Assembly: GCF_001969365.1 (NCBI RefSeq)
Contig: NZ_CP019315.1
Coordinates: forward strand, 13,608 to 77,607
DNA from: Tateyamaria omphalii
Lineage (GTDB): Bacteria; Pseudomonadota; Alphaproteobacteria; Rhodobacterales; Rhodobacteraceae
Direction of reading: 5' to 3'
Length of the DNA: 64,000 bases
Shown: in pieces, positions 56,579-64,000 of the stretch
Numbering within the stretch: position 1 is the first letter of the stretch
How the letters are laid out: every line of letters begins with the position of its first letter
The notes under the pieces: generated by a model
Seen by the model: only the letters and a program-made list of their open reading frames with translations
Told to the model about the DNA's origin: nothing
Databases searched by the model: none
Program-made: the position numbers and the translations under genes

Positions 56579-56593
56579 TTGACACTGTGTCAA
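56579..56593. promoter_or_regulatory. Perfect 15-bp palindrome, candidate TetR operator 2
   Basis: TTGACACTGTGTCAA, directly abutting operator 1. Shared TTGACA/TGTCAA ends suggest two dimers bound side by side. Confidence 0.75.
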
Positions 56594-56615
56594 GCAAAGC
56601 AACGGAGATTTCAAA

Positions 56616-57185
56616 ATGACCAAGCGCATTTTCATCTGGGTGGCACATCCACGGGCCGGATCGCTCAACGCGGCACTGGCAGAGCGCTACGCCAAGGGCG
56701 CCCGCGCCAAGGGAGCCGAGGTGCGGATCATGCACCTGTCGGACATGGCGCCGGAAACCGGGTATAGCGAAAACGCCGATCTGTCGCCGGACCTACAGGT
56801 CTGGCAGGACAATATCCGCTGGGCGGATCACGTGATGATCGTGCACCCTTATTGGTGGGGCGCGATGCCTGCGCAGGCGAAGGCGGTGATGGACGCCGGA
56901 TTGCAGTCGGGCTTTGCCTACAAGTATCACGGGCGCGGTTTGGGATGGGACAAGCTGCTGGATGGACGGACCGGCGATGCCATCATAACCGCGGACACGC
57001 CAACGTGGCTGGATACTCTTATCTATCGCAGTCCGGGCCGACGCGTTATGCGCAACCAGGTCATGAAATTTGTCGGTGTAAAGCCCCGCAAGGTTGTTCT
57101 GCTTGGATCCATAAAGCTGGCAGATGACGCCAAGATCAACCGCTGGCTGTCACAGGCCGAAGAGATGGGAGCAACCGCCGCGTGA
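56616..57185 (+). CDS. NAD(P)H-dependent oxidoreductase, flavodoxin-like fold
   Basis: 189 residues. Matches the NQO/MdaB/KefF family: AHPRAGSLNAALAERYAKGA at the FMN/FAD phosphate loop and HPYWWGAMPAQAKAVMDAGL downstream. Such enzymes reduce quinones or electrophiles. Divergent from tetR and likely under the same operators, as is common for TetR-controlled reductases. Confidence 0.82.
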   Translation: MTKRIFIWVAHPRAGSLNAALAERYAKGARAKGAEVRIMHLSDMAPETGYSENADLSPDLQVWQDNIRWADHVMIVHPYWWGAMPAQAKAVMDAGLQSGFAYKYHGRGLGWDKLLDGRTGDAIITADTPTWLDTLIYRSPGRRVMRNQVMKFVGVKPRKVVLLGSIKLADDAKINRWLSQAEEMGATAA

Positions 57186-57224
57186 CCCCCTCGTCTTGGG
57201 CGGCGCGGCACCTATCTGTGGGCG

Positions 57225-58324
57225 ATGCTGCCGCGCCCCCTATTTATCGGGTCCGAGATTTATCGTGGATCATCCTATGGCATGTGGCACCCGTTGCGGG
57301 TGCCGCGGGTCTCGACCGTGATCGACCTGAGCCGGGCCATGGGCTGGTTGCCCCGCGACATATACGTGCCCAGCCCTCGGGCCAAGCCGGACACCCTGAC
57401 GATCTGGCACACGCCTGACTACATCGCGGCCCTTCATGCCGCCGAAGCCGCGCAGGCCGTGACCGCAGACGTGCGCAACCGTCATGCGCTTGGCACATCC
57501 AACAACCCCGTCTTTCCCGAAATGTACCGCCGCCCGGCCACTGCGGCGGGCGGTTCGCTTCTGGCCGGTGAATTGCTGGCCGAAGGCGGCATCGTCTACC
57601 ATCCCGCCGGGGTACGCACCACGCGATGCCGGACCGGGCCGGGGGGTTTTGCTACCTCAACGACCCTGTTCTTGCGATCCTGTCATTGCGCCGCAACGGG
57701 GCGCAGCGGGTCGCCTATGTAGATATAGATGCGCATCACCCGGACGGCGTCGAAATGGCGTTTGCCGATGATCCGGATGTGCTGATGATCTCGGTCCACG
57801 AGGACGGGCTGTGGCCGCGCACCGGGCGCCTGGGCGCGACAGAGACACTGGTCAATCTGCCGGTGCCACGGGCCCTGAATGATGACGAGATGGCGATGGT
57901 CCGGGATGACCTGATCCTGCCGCGGGTCTCAGCCTTTCAACCGGATGCCATCGTGCTGCAATGCGGAGCGGACGGGGTCGAGGAAGACCCGCAAGCGCAC
58001 CTGTCGCTGTCGAACAACGCGCATTGGGCTGTGGTTCGCGCCCTTGTCGGCATGGCTCCGCGGCTGCTTGTCCTGGGTGGTGGGGGATACAATCCCTGGT
58101 CCGTCGGGCGGCTTTGGACCGGGGTTTGGGCCACATTGAACGGCTACGAAATCCCGGATCGCATCGAGCAGAGCGGTCAGGATGTACTGCGCGCGCTGCG
58201 CTTTGACGGCAATCGAAGGGGCAAGAACCCGCCCGATCACTGGTTTACGACCTTGCGCGACAGCCCTCGGAACGGACCGATCCGGGACGAGGTACGCGAT
58301 AGGCTGCGCCAGATCAGGGGATAA
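57225..58324 (+). pseudogene. Histone-deacetylase-superfamily amidohydrolase (AcuC/acetylpolyamine type), single-base frameshift
   Basis: The first frame from ATG 57225 gives FIGSEIYRGSSYGMWHPLRV and runs to VYHPAG. One G is missing in the run 57609-57612; adding it gives GGTHHAMPDRAGGFCYLNDP, the family's paired-His motif. The second part then supplies the zinc ligands in VDIDAHHPDGVEMAFA and the end LVLGGGGYNPWSVGRLW. The restored ~366 residues are a normal zinc amidohydrolase that removes acetyl groups from amines or Lys. It lies next to the ABC-transporter operon. Confidence 0.85.
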
Positions 58325-58358
58325 CATGTTAACATGTCGCGGCGCACTGCCAGCGGGA

Positions 58359-58754
58359 TCAGCCACCATAGTCCGCATCACTGACCTGTTCCAGCCAGGT
58401 TGCGGCACCGCCATCCATCGCCTCCTGCATCGCGATATGGGTCATCGTGGTCTGCGGTCCCGCGCCGTGCCAGTGTTCGACGTTTGGCGGAATCCAGACC
58501 GTGTCACCGGCCCGAATGACCTGCGGCGCCTCCCTGCGCAGGCATATGAGCCCTGCACCTTGGGTCACGTGCAGCGTCTGGCCCAGCGGATGCGTGTGCC
58601 AGGCCGTCCGCGCACCCGGCGCGAAGTGAACCGACAGGGCCTGCAACCGGGCAGGCGCTTCGGCAGATAGGATTGGATCCTGCCAGACGTCACCGGTGAA
58701 GTAGTCGGGATTGGCGCGGATACTGGCGCGGCTGCCCGCCTGATGGATGATCAT
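58359..58754 (-). CDS. Cupin-domain protein (quercetinase/mandelonitrile-lyase-like)
   Basis: 131 residues. Cupin motif 1 ARTAWHTHPLGQTLHVTQGA and motif 2 WIPPNVEHWHGAGP, with His residues for a metal ion. MTHIAMQEAMDGGAATWLEQ near the C-terminus is typical of the (R)-mandelonitrile-lyase-like cupins, which are often mis-named; real function unclear. Same strand as the downstream-numbered binding-protein gene, about 106 bases away. Confidence 0.78.
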   Translation of the reverse strand: MIIHQAGSRASIRANPDYFTGDVWQDPILSAEAPARLQALSVHFAPGARTAWHTHPLGQTLHVTQGAGLICLRREAPQVIRAGDTVWIPPNVEHWHGAGPQTTMTHIAMQEAMDGGAATWLEQVSDADYGG

Positions 58755-58860
58755 GGTTTTTCCTCGCACTGCCCAGCTGGCTTTGTATCCCCGAACGGCC
58801 CCTTGGCAGATGGACCCTTCGGGGAGGATTTTTTGAAACAGAGAAGCAGAAACCGGTCGC

Positions 58861-60330
58861 CTAGTCGGCCCAGCTTACTCCAGTAAGGTCTGTCGCCTGC
58901 GTTGGCGCGTTGGTCCACAGGCCCTGCACTTCGGTCTTGGCCACCGCAAGCTGCGCCAGTTGGAACAGGTAGCCGTTGACCGCATCGTTGGCGATGATCT
59001 CTTGCGCCTTGGCCATCAGGTTGGTCCGGGTGTCCGGGTCCGTGGTGCTGTTCAGCGTTGCGATCAGTTCCTGGAACGCAGGGTTGTCATATTGGAAGTA
59101 GTAGTCGGGATTGGCGTAAATCCCGATGTCCATCGGCTCGGTGTGGCTAACGATGGTCAGGCCGAAATTCTTGCCCCGAAACACGGTTTCGAGCCACTGG
59201 GCCCATTCGACATTGATGATCTCGGCCGTGATCCCGACCTCGGCCAATTGGGCTGCGATGATCTCGCCCCCGCGCCGCGCATAGGAGGGGGGCGGGAGGT
59301 GCAATGTTGTCTCGAACCCATCTGCCATGCCCGCTTCGGTCAGCAGGGCGCGGGCTTTGTCGGGGTCATAGGCCGATCCGCCTGTGAGATCGATATAGGC
59401 CGGATTGTGTGGCGCGAAATGGGTGCCGATGGGAGTGCCATAGCCGAACATCGCGCCGTCGATGATGGCTTGCCGGTCGATGGCATGGGCCAGCGCCTGC
59501 CGCACGCGCAGATCATCAAAGGGTGCCTGCGCGTTGTTCGTGGACAGGATCGTCTCGCCTTCGGTCGAGCCGATCAGGACCTGAAAGCGCGGATCGGCCT
59601 CGAATTGCGGCAGGTTTTCGGGCGCGGGGAAGCCGACGAACACGTCCACATCTTCGGCCATCACAGCGGCAAAGGCCGCTGTGGGGTCGGAGATGAATTT
59701 GAACGTCGCCTCCGTCAGGGCAGGGGTGTCGCCCCAATAGCCGTCATATTGACTGATGCGGATACTGTCGCCCTGTGTCCAATTGTCGAACTTGAAAGGG
59801 CCGGTGCCGACGGGTTGCTGCTTGATGCTCTCGATGCTTTCGGGGGCGACGATGACGGCATCGCCCCAGGCGAGATTGAAGAGCAGGTTGCCGTTTGGCT
59901 CAGTCAGCGTCATCCGCACGGTTTGCGGATCGACAACCTCAACGGCACTGATCGCAGCATAAAGCGCCTTTTGCGCGTTTGCGCTGTCTTCGGCCAGGAT
60001 GCGGTCGAAGGTGAACTTGACGTCTTCGGCGTCCATGGTGGTGCCGTCGTGGAACGTTACTTCGTCGCGCAGGGTAAAGGTGTAGCTCAGCCCATCGTCC
60101 GAAATCTCCCAACTTGCTGCGAGACCCGGCACGACCGACCCGTCGCCCATAAAGCGGGTCAGCCCCTCGAACACATTGGAATAGAGCACGGAATCAATGG
60201 CGCCTGCGGCTGCCGAGGTCGGATCGAGATGCGGAGGTTCAAGCTGCATCGCCACGGTGATGTCAGACTTTGCCCAGGCGTTTGAGGCCAGAGCGATGGC
60301 GGCGGTGGTCATCAGCAGTCGGTTGAACAT
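58861..60330 (-). CDS. Peptide-type ABC transporter substrate-binding protein (SBP family 5)
   Basis: 489 residues with a signal peptide (MFNRLLMTTAAIALASNAWA). SBP_bac_5 features include VPGLAASWEISDDGLSYTFT, LRDEVTFHDGTTMDAEDVKF and RQALAHAIDRQAIIDGAMFG. It probably feeds the DppB/C/DF transporter at 52.6-55.9 kb, although four genes of mixed direction now lie between them. Not lipidated: no lipobox. Confidence 0.92.
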   Translation of the reverse strand: MFNRLLMTTAAIALASNAWAKSDITVAMQLEPPHLDPTSAAAGAIDSVLYSNVFEGLTRFMGDGSVVPGLAASWEISDDGLSYTFTLRDEVTFHDGTTMDAEDVKFTFDRILAEDSANAQKALYAAISAVEVVDPQTVRMTLTEPNGNLLFNLAWGDAVIVAPESIESIKQQPVGTGPFKFDNWTQGDSIRISQYDGYWGDTPALTEATFKFISDPTAAFAAVMAEDVDVFVGFPAPENLPQFEADPRFQVLIGSTEGETILSTNNAQAPFDDLRVRQALAHAIDRQAIIDGAMFGYGTPIGTHFAPHNPAYIDLTGGSAYDPDKARALLTEAGMADGFETTLHLPPPSYARRGGEIIAAQLAEVGITAEIINVEWAQWLETVFRGKNFGLTIVSHTEPMDIGIYANPDYYFQYDNPAFQELIATLNSTTDPDTRTNLMAKAQEIIANDAVNGYLFQLAQLAVAKTEVQGLWTNAPTQATDLTGVSWAD

Positions 60331-60474
60331 GGCGGTCTCCCCTGTCGGTCCGGTTCAATCACAGCTTTCCCCCAAACGTGGCGTCGCGCAAGGGCAGTGC
60401 GCCTTTTGTTCAGTGGCGCGCGCGTCGCAGGGCTGGTATCTGCGCCGGCGAAGAGACCAGCGAAAGGCCCGTAG

Positions 60475-61308
60475 ATGAGCGCGACCGCCCGCAAGACCGC
60501 CCCGTTGCCCGATGACATTCGCGCCATGAAAAGGGGGACGCCGATTGTCAGCCTTACCGCCTATACCACGCCTATGGCGCAGATGATGGATGCCCATTGC
60601 GACTTTGTCCTTGTGGGCGACAGTGTGGGTATGGTGCTGCATGGCCTGTCCTCGACCCTGGGCGTGACGATGGACATGATGGTGATGCACGGGCAGGCGG
60701 TCGCGCGGGGACTGTCCTCTGCCATGATGGTGATCGACATGCCCTTTGGATCCTACGAAGAGGGGCCGGAACAGGCGTTTCGCAATGCGGCCCGGCTCAT
60801 GGCAGAGACGGGGGCGGGCGCGGTGAAGCTGGAAGGTGGTGTGGCCATGGCGGGCACCATCGCGTTTCTTGTGGCGCGCGGCATTCCGGTGATGGCCCAT
60901 GTGGGCCTGACCCCGCAATCCATCAACACGTTGGGCGGTTACAAGGTGCAGGGGCGTGGCGATGCCGGTGCAACGCTGAAAGCGGATGCGAAAGCGGTGG
61001 CAGAGGCCGGTGCCTTTGCCGTGGTGCTGGAGAAGGTGCCCGAAAGCCTTGCCAACGCCATCACGGGCGCGATCGGCATCCCGACCATCGGCATCGGCGC
61101 GTCGGCAGGTTGCGACGGGCAAATCCTGGTGGTCGACGACATGCTGGGCCTGTTCACCGCCTTCAAGGCGAAGTTCGTCAAACGCTATGCAGAACTTGGC
61201 AAAGACGCCGAGACCGCCATTGCAGCCTATGCCGAGGACGTGCGCGCGCGGCGTTTTCCCGGCCCCGAGCACGTGTTTGGCGATGGCGTTGCCAGGACCA
61301 AACCATGA
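60475..61308 (+). CDS. panB: PanB, 3-methyl-2-oxobutanoate hydroxymethyltransferase
   Basis: 277 residues, TIM-barrel enzyme making ketopantoate from ketoisovalerate and methylene-tetrahydrofolate in pantothenate (coenzyme A) synthesis. [40 protein letters not shown] and GHVGLTPQ-like [20 protein letters not shown] are diagnostic. The stop overlaps panC (ATGA). Confidence 0.95.
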   Translation: MSATARKTAPLPDDIRAMKRGTPIVSLTAYTTPMAQMMDAHCDFVLVGDSVGMVLHGLSSTLGVTMDMMVMHGQAVARGLSSAMMVIDMPFGSYEEGPEQAFRNAARLMAETGAGAVKLEGGVAMAGTIAFLVARGIPVMAHVGLTPQSINTLGGYKVQGRGDAGATLKADAKAVAEAGAFAVVLEKVPESLANAITGAIGIPTIGIGASAGCDGQILVVDDMLGLFTAFKAKFVKRYAELGKDAETAIAAYAEDVRARRFPGPEHVFGDGVARTKP

Positions 61309-62159
61309 CCGCGCCCATCGTGCGCACGCTACCCGAGTTGCGCCAGATGACCCGCAGCTGGCAGCTGGCAGGCGAACGCATCGGCGTTGTGCCGACCATG
61401 GGCGCGCTGCATGACGGGCACCTCAGCCTTGTTGCGCGGGCCAAGGAGATGTCGGACCGTGTGATCGTCACGATCTTTGTGAACCCCAAGCAGTTCAACA
61501 GCCCGGAGGATCTGGCAAACTACCCCCGGACCGAGCACGAGGATGCGCGCAAGCTGGAGCGCTTTGCCGTCGATGCGATCTATGTCCCGGACGGCGCGCA
61601 GATGTATCCCGACGGGTTTGCCACCACCGTCAGCGTCGATGGTTTGACGAACGTATTGTGCGGCGCGCACCGACCCGGTCACTTCGACGGGGTCGCAACC
61701 GTAGTGACGAAACTCTTCACCCAAACCTCGGCCGACCTGGCGTTTTTTGGCGAGAAAGACTTTCAACAGTTGCAGGTGGTGCGGCGGCTGGCGCGCGACC
61801 TGGATCTTGGGGTCGAAGTGGTGGGGTGTCCGACGATCCGCGAGATCGACGGGTTGGCCATGTCGTCCCGCAACCTCTTGTTGTCAGACCAGGCGCGCAG
61901 CCGCGCGTCTGCGCTGAACGAGGTGATGGAGGACATGGCGGATAAGCTGGGGCAGGGCGCCGCGATGGATGATCTGCTGCCAAAGGCGCAGTCGCGGCTC
62001 GCTGCAGCGGGTTTTGGCGACATCGACTATCTGGAAATGCGGACAAAGGACACACTGACCTTGATCGAGCGCGCGGACACGCCCGCCCGGTTGTTTGCCG
62101 CTGTTTACATGGCCGGTGTACGGCTGATCGACAATATCGACGTGCCCGTGGCGAGGTAG
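61305..62159 (+). CDS. panC: PanC, pantothenate synthetase (pantoate-beta-alanine ligase)
   Basis: 284 residues. Nucleotide-binding HxGH motif in [20 protein letters not shown] (about residue 40), [20 protein letters not shown], and KMSKS-like SSRNLLLS with the [11 protein letters not shown] block. Joins pantoate and beta-alanine with ATP. Coupled to panB. The pan genes form a complete two-gene operon on this replicon. Confidence 0.95.
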   Translation: MTAPIVRTLPELRQMTRSWQLAGERIGVVPTMGALHDGHLSLVARAKEMSDRVIVTIFVNPKQFNSPEDLANYPRTEHEDARKLERFAVDAIYVPDGAQMYPDGFATTVSVDGLTNVLCGAHRPGHFDGVATVVTKLFTQTSADLAFFGEKDFQQLQVVRRLARDLDLGVEVVGCPTIREIDGLAMSSRNLLLSDQARSRASALNEVMEDMADKLGQGAAMDDLLPKAQSRLAAAGFGDIDYLEMRTKDTLTLIERADTPARLFAAVYMAGVRLIDNIDVPVAR

Positions 62160-62217
62160 CCGGAGTTTGGCGCAAACGCCGCGATCACCGTGTCAGAGAT
62201 CGCGCAAGACCGGAGCG

Positions 62218-63092
62218 TCAGAGCTTGCCAAGCGGGACCTTGAGCGCCATGTCGCCAGCATCATCGCGCGGGATTTCACCGGCGCGCATGTTCACTTGCA
62301 GGGCCGGGATGATCAGGCTTGGCATGGCGAGCTGTTTGTCCCGTTCAGTGCGGAATTTGATGAAATCCTCTCGCGTTTTGCCGCCCCCACGTGGATGTTC
62401 TTTTCCCGCTCTTCGGCCACTGTCGTTTCCCAGGCAATTGCGCGCCCGCCGGGTCCGTAATCGTGGCATATGAACAAGCGCATCGCATCCGGCAGTGCGA
62501 GAACACGCATGATGCTGTCATAGAGCTCACCCGCATCGCCACCCGGAAAGTCAGCGCGGGCTGACCCACCGTCCGGCATGAACAGCGTGTCGCCCACGAA
62601 TGCCGCGTCCCCCATCACATGCACCATGCAGGCCGGCGTATGGCCGGGCGTATGCAGGGCAAAACAGGTCATCGCGCCGACCTCATAGCTGTCACCATCT
62701 TCGAACAGCGCATCGAATTGGCTGCCGTCACGCTGGAATTCGGTCCCTTCATTAAAGACCTTGCCGAACGTGTCCTGCACCTCCGTGATCTTGGCGCCGA
62801 TGCCGATCTTGCCGCCCAAAGCCTGCTGGATGTAAGGCGCGCCTGACAAATGGTCGGCGTGCACATGGGTTTCGATAATCCAGTCCAGCCGCAGATCATT
62901 GGCGCGGATATGGGCGATCATCTTGTCTGCGCCATCGAAATTCAGCGCCCCGGCGGCATAGTCGATATCCATGACCGCATCTATTGCGGCGCAGCCGCGG
63001 CCGTCCGGTTCCTGCACGACATAAGAAATCGTGTTGGACCGCGCGTCAAAGAACGGGGTCACATTTGGATGGCAGGTCATGTCTGGTGTCAC
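62218..63092 (-). pseudogene. ETHE1-like metallo-beta-lactamase-fold protein, single-base frameshift
   Basis: The frame from 63092 carries the metal motif ETHVHADHLSGAPYIQQALG (HxHxDH, about residues 78-83), HTPGHTPACMVHVMGDAAFV and GDTLFMPDGGSARADFPGGD, typical of persulfide dioxygenase/Blh-like enzymes. At the C run 62384-62388 (G run on the coding strand) one base is missing; adding it gives VGGGKTREDFIKFRTERDKQ and the normal C-terminus ending VPLGKL. About 290 residues in all. It overlaps the rhodanese gene by 4 bases, a classical sulfur-detoxification pair. Confidence 0.85.
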
Positions 63093-63489
63093 GTCTTGTC
63101 CTCCTTTTCAACCGGCCCGCCTTGCGCTTCCCAGGTGGAAAACCCGTCGCGCAGGTGCGCCGCATCAAATCCCATATCTTGCAATGTGGCCACGGTCAGG
63201 GCCGATCGCCAGCCCGACGCGCAGTGAAACAGATAGGTCTTGCCCGTCTGGCCGAACACATCCTTGTGGTAAGGACTGTCCGGGTCCACCCAAAACTCGA
63301 TCATGCCCCGCGGCGCGTGACGGACCCGGGGATGTACCCGCTGCGTTGGCGTTCGCGGATGTCCCGGATATCCACAATCACGACATCCGGATCCGCTACC
63401 ATCTTGATGGCATCCGTCGTCTCAACTTCCTTGATGCGCGACCGGGCATCGGCGACCATCTGGGCAGCAGTTGTCTTGAGTGCCATCAT
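63089..63489 (-). pseudogene. Rhodanese-like sulfurtransferase, single-base frameshift
   Basis: The first frame gives MALKTTAAQMVADARSRIKE and ADPDVVIVDIRDIRERQRSG up to IPGSV. One base is missing at about 63319; adding it gives HAPRGMIEFWVDPDSPYHKD and the active-site loop FHCASGWRSALTVATLQDMG with the catalytic Cys. Combined ~134 residues are a complete single-domain rhodanese. Two ATGs (63489, 63486) follow a CGGAGGTG ribosome-binding site. Together with the ETHE1-like gene it suggests persulfide or thiosulfate handling. Confidence 0.82.
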
Positions 63490-63716
63490 CACCTCCGGAT
63501 TTCGATGCGAAGTCTGCCAGCGCACCGCTTGCGCGGCAAGAGCCTGGTATGGGTGGTAATCCAAGTTATGTTATTTTCTGATACTGAAAAATCCTTGCTA
63601 CACGAAAGGCATCAGCACTGGCTTGGTGCTACAACATCCTGACAAAGCTTACAAAGCCGCTGGACGTCGCACGTCTTCTCCGATGATCTGTCGAAACACC
63701 ACAAGAAAGATTGCCG

Positions 63717-64000
63717 ATGTCCTTTGTCATTGACCCCCCGAAACAGGCCAGTATCGCAGTTGCCGGTTCGAATGACCGGTTTCCGGTACGCCGTATTTTC
63801 TGCGTCGGTCGCAACTATGCAGTTCATGCGCGTGAGATGGGCAAGGACCCGGATCGCGAGCCGCCGTTTTTCTTCACCAAACCGGCGGATGCGGTGGTCG
63901 GTAGCCCCTGCACCGTTCCTTATCCGCCGCTGACGAAAGACCTGCATCATGAAATCGAGCTGGTTATCGCCATCGGCGCGGGTGGCGCAAAGATAGCGCC
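63717..64000 (+). CDS. Fumarylacetoacetate hydrolase (FAH)-family protein, N-terminal part (cut by window end)
   Basis: The open frame runs from ATG 63717 to the last base, about 94 residues. [20 protein letters not shown] followed by [17 protein letters not shown] and [15 protein letters not shown] is the standard N-terminal half of the FAH/YcgM family, with the metal-ligand Glu pair in HHEIEL. Members are acylpyruvases or ring-cleavage hydrolases/decarboxylases. The rest lies beyond the window. Confidence 0.88.
   Translation, partial: MSFVIDPPKQASIAVAGSNDRFPVRRIFCVGRNYAVHAREMGKDPDREPPFFFTKPADAVVGSPCTVPYPPLTKDLHHEIELVIAIGAGGAKIA

Overview
This window is a bacteriochlorophyll/carotenoid photosynthesis gene cluster (PGC) of the alphaproteobacterial type, split in two by a plasmid-type replicon. 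The gene set and order are those of aerobic anoxygenic phototrophs of the Roseobacter group (Rhodobacteraceae): bchBHLM-lhaA-puhABC-acsF-puhE-hemA-cycA, bchIDO-crtA, crtIB-tspO, crtCDEF and bchCXYZ-pufQBALMC. The DNA is GC-rich. The carotenoid branch is of the spheroidene/spheroidenone type (crtA present). The oxygen-dependent cyclase acsF is present, and pufC rather than pufX follows pufM. I cannot name a species.

Layout. 1-13.1 kb: a rightward pigment/reaction-centre operon from the 3' end of bchB to cycA (cytochrome c2), closed by a strong terminator. 13.3-16.4 kb: non-photosynthetic genes (OpgG/OpgD-like glucan protein, ATP-grasp protein, DinB-like protein). 16.4-20.0 kb: a replicon made of a DnaA-like plasmid initiator, a 0.5 kb putative origin with a consensus DnaA box and A-rich stretch, and parA-parB. 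Ten perfect copies of the 16-bp palindrome TGTCCCCGCGGGGACA start in the origin and continue rightward through parA, bchO and bchD, lying inside the coding sequences in all three reading frames. 20.0-42.4 kb: the rest of the PGC (bchO-D-I-crtA leftward; crtI-B-tspO rightward; a Doc-type toxin-antitoxin pair; crtC-D leftward; crtE-F-bchC-X-orf-Y-Z-pufQBALMC rightward). TGT-N12-ACA sites typical of the PpsR/CrtJ repressor sit at the crtA/crtI, crtD/crtE and bchC control regions.

42.4-64 kb: dxs (isoprenoid precursor supply), a leftward set of hydrolase/TPR/peptidase/cupin genes, and a nine-gene leftward operon headed by a TetR regulator. That operon encodes a peptide-type ABC transporter, an aldehyde dehydrogenase, two short-chain dehydrogenases and two small proteins. 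Its likely binding protein, a cupin, a histone-deacetylase-like amidohydrolase and a flavodoxin-fold reductase are nearby. Next come panB-panC, an ETHE1-like metallo-beta-lactamase-fold protein with a rhodanese, and the start of a fumarylacetoacetate-hydrolase-family gene cut by the window end.

Two broad signals stand out. First, by eye the + strand is C-rich left of about 20 kb and G-rich right of about 21 kb whatever the gene direction, as expected if replication starts at the embedded replicon; the PGC is therefore probably plasmid- or chromid-borne. Second, six otherwise good genes (puhB, opgD-like, crtI, the HDAC-like gene, the MBL-fold gene, the rhodanese) each need exactly one extra G or C to restore their frame, which looks more like systematic base under-calling than decay.
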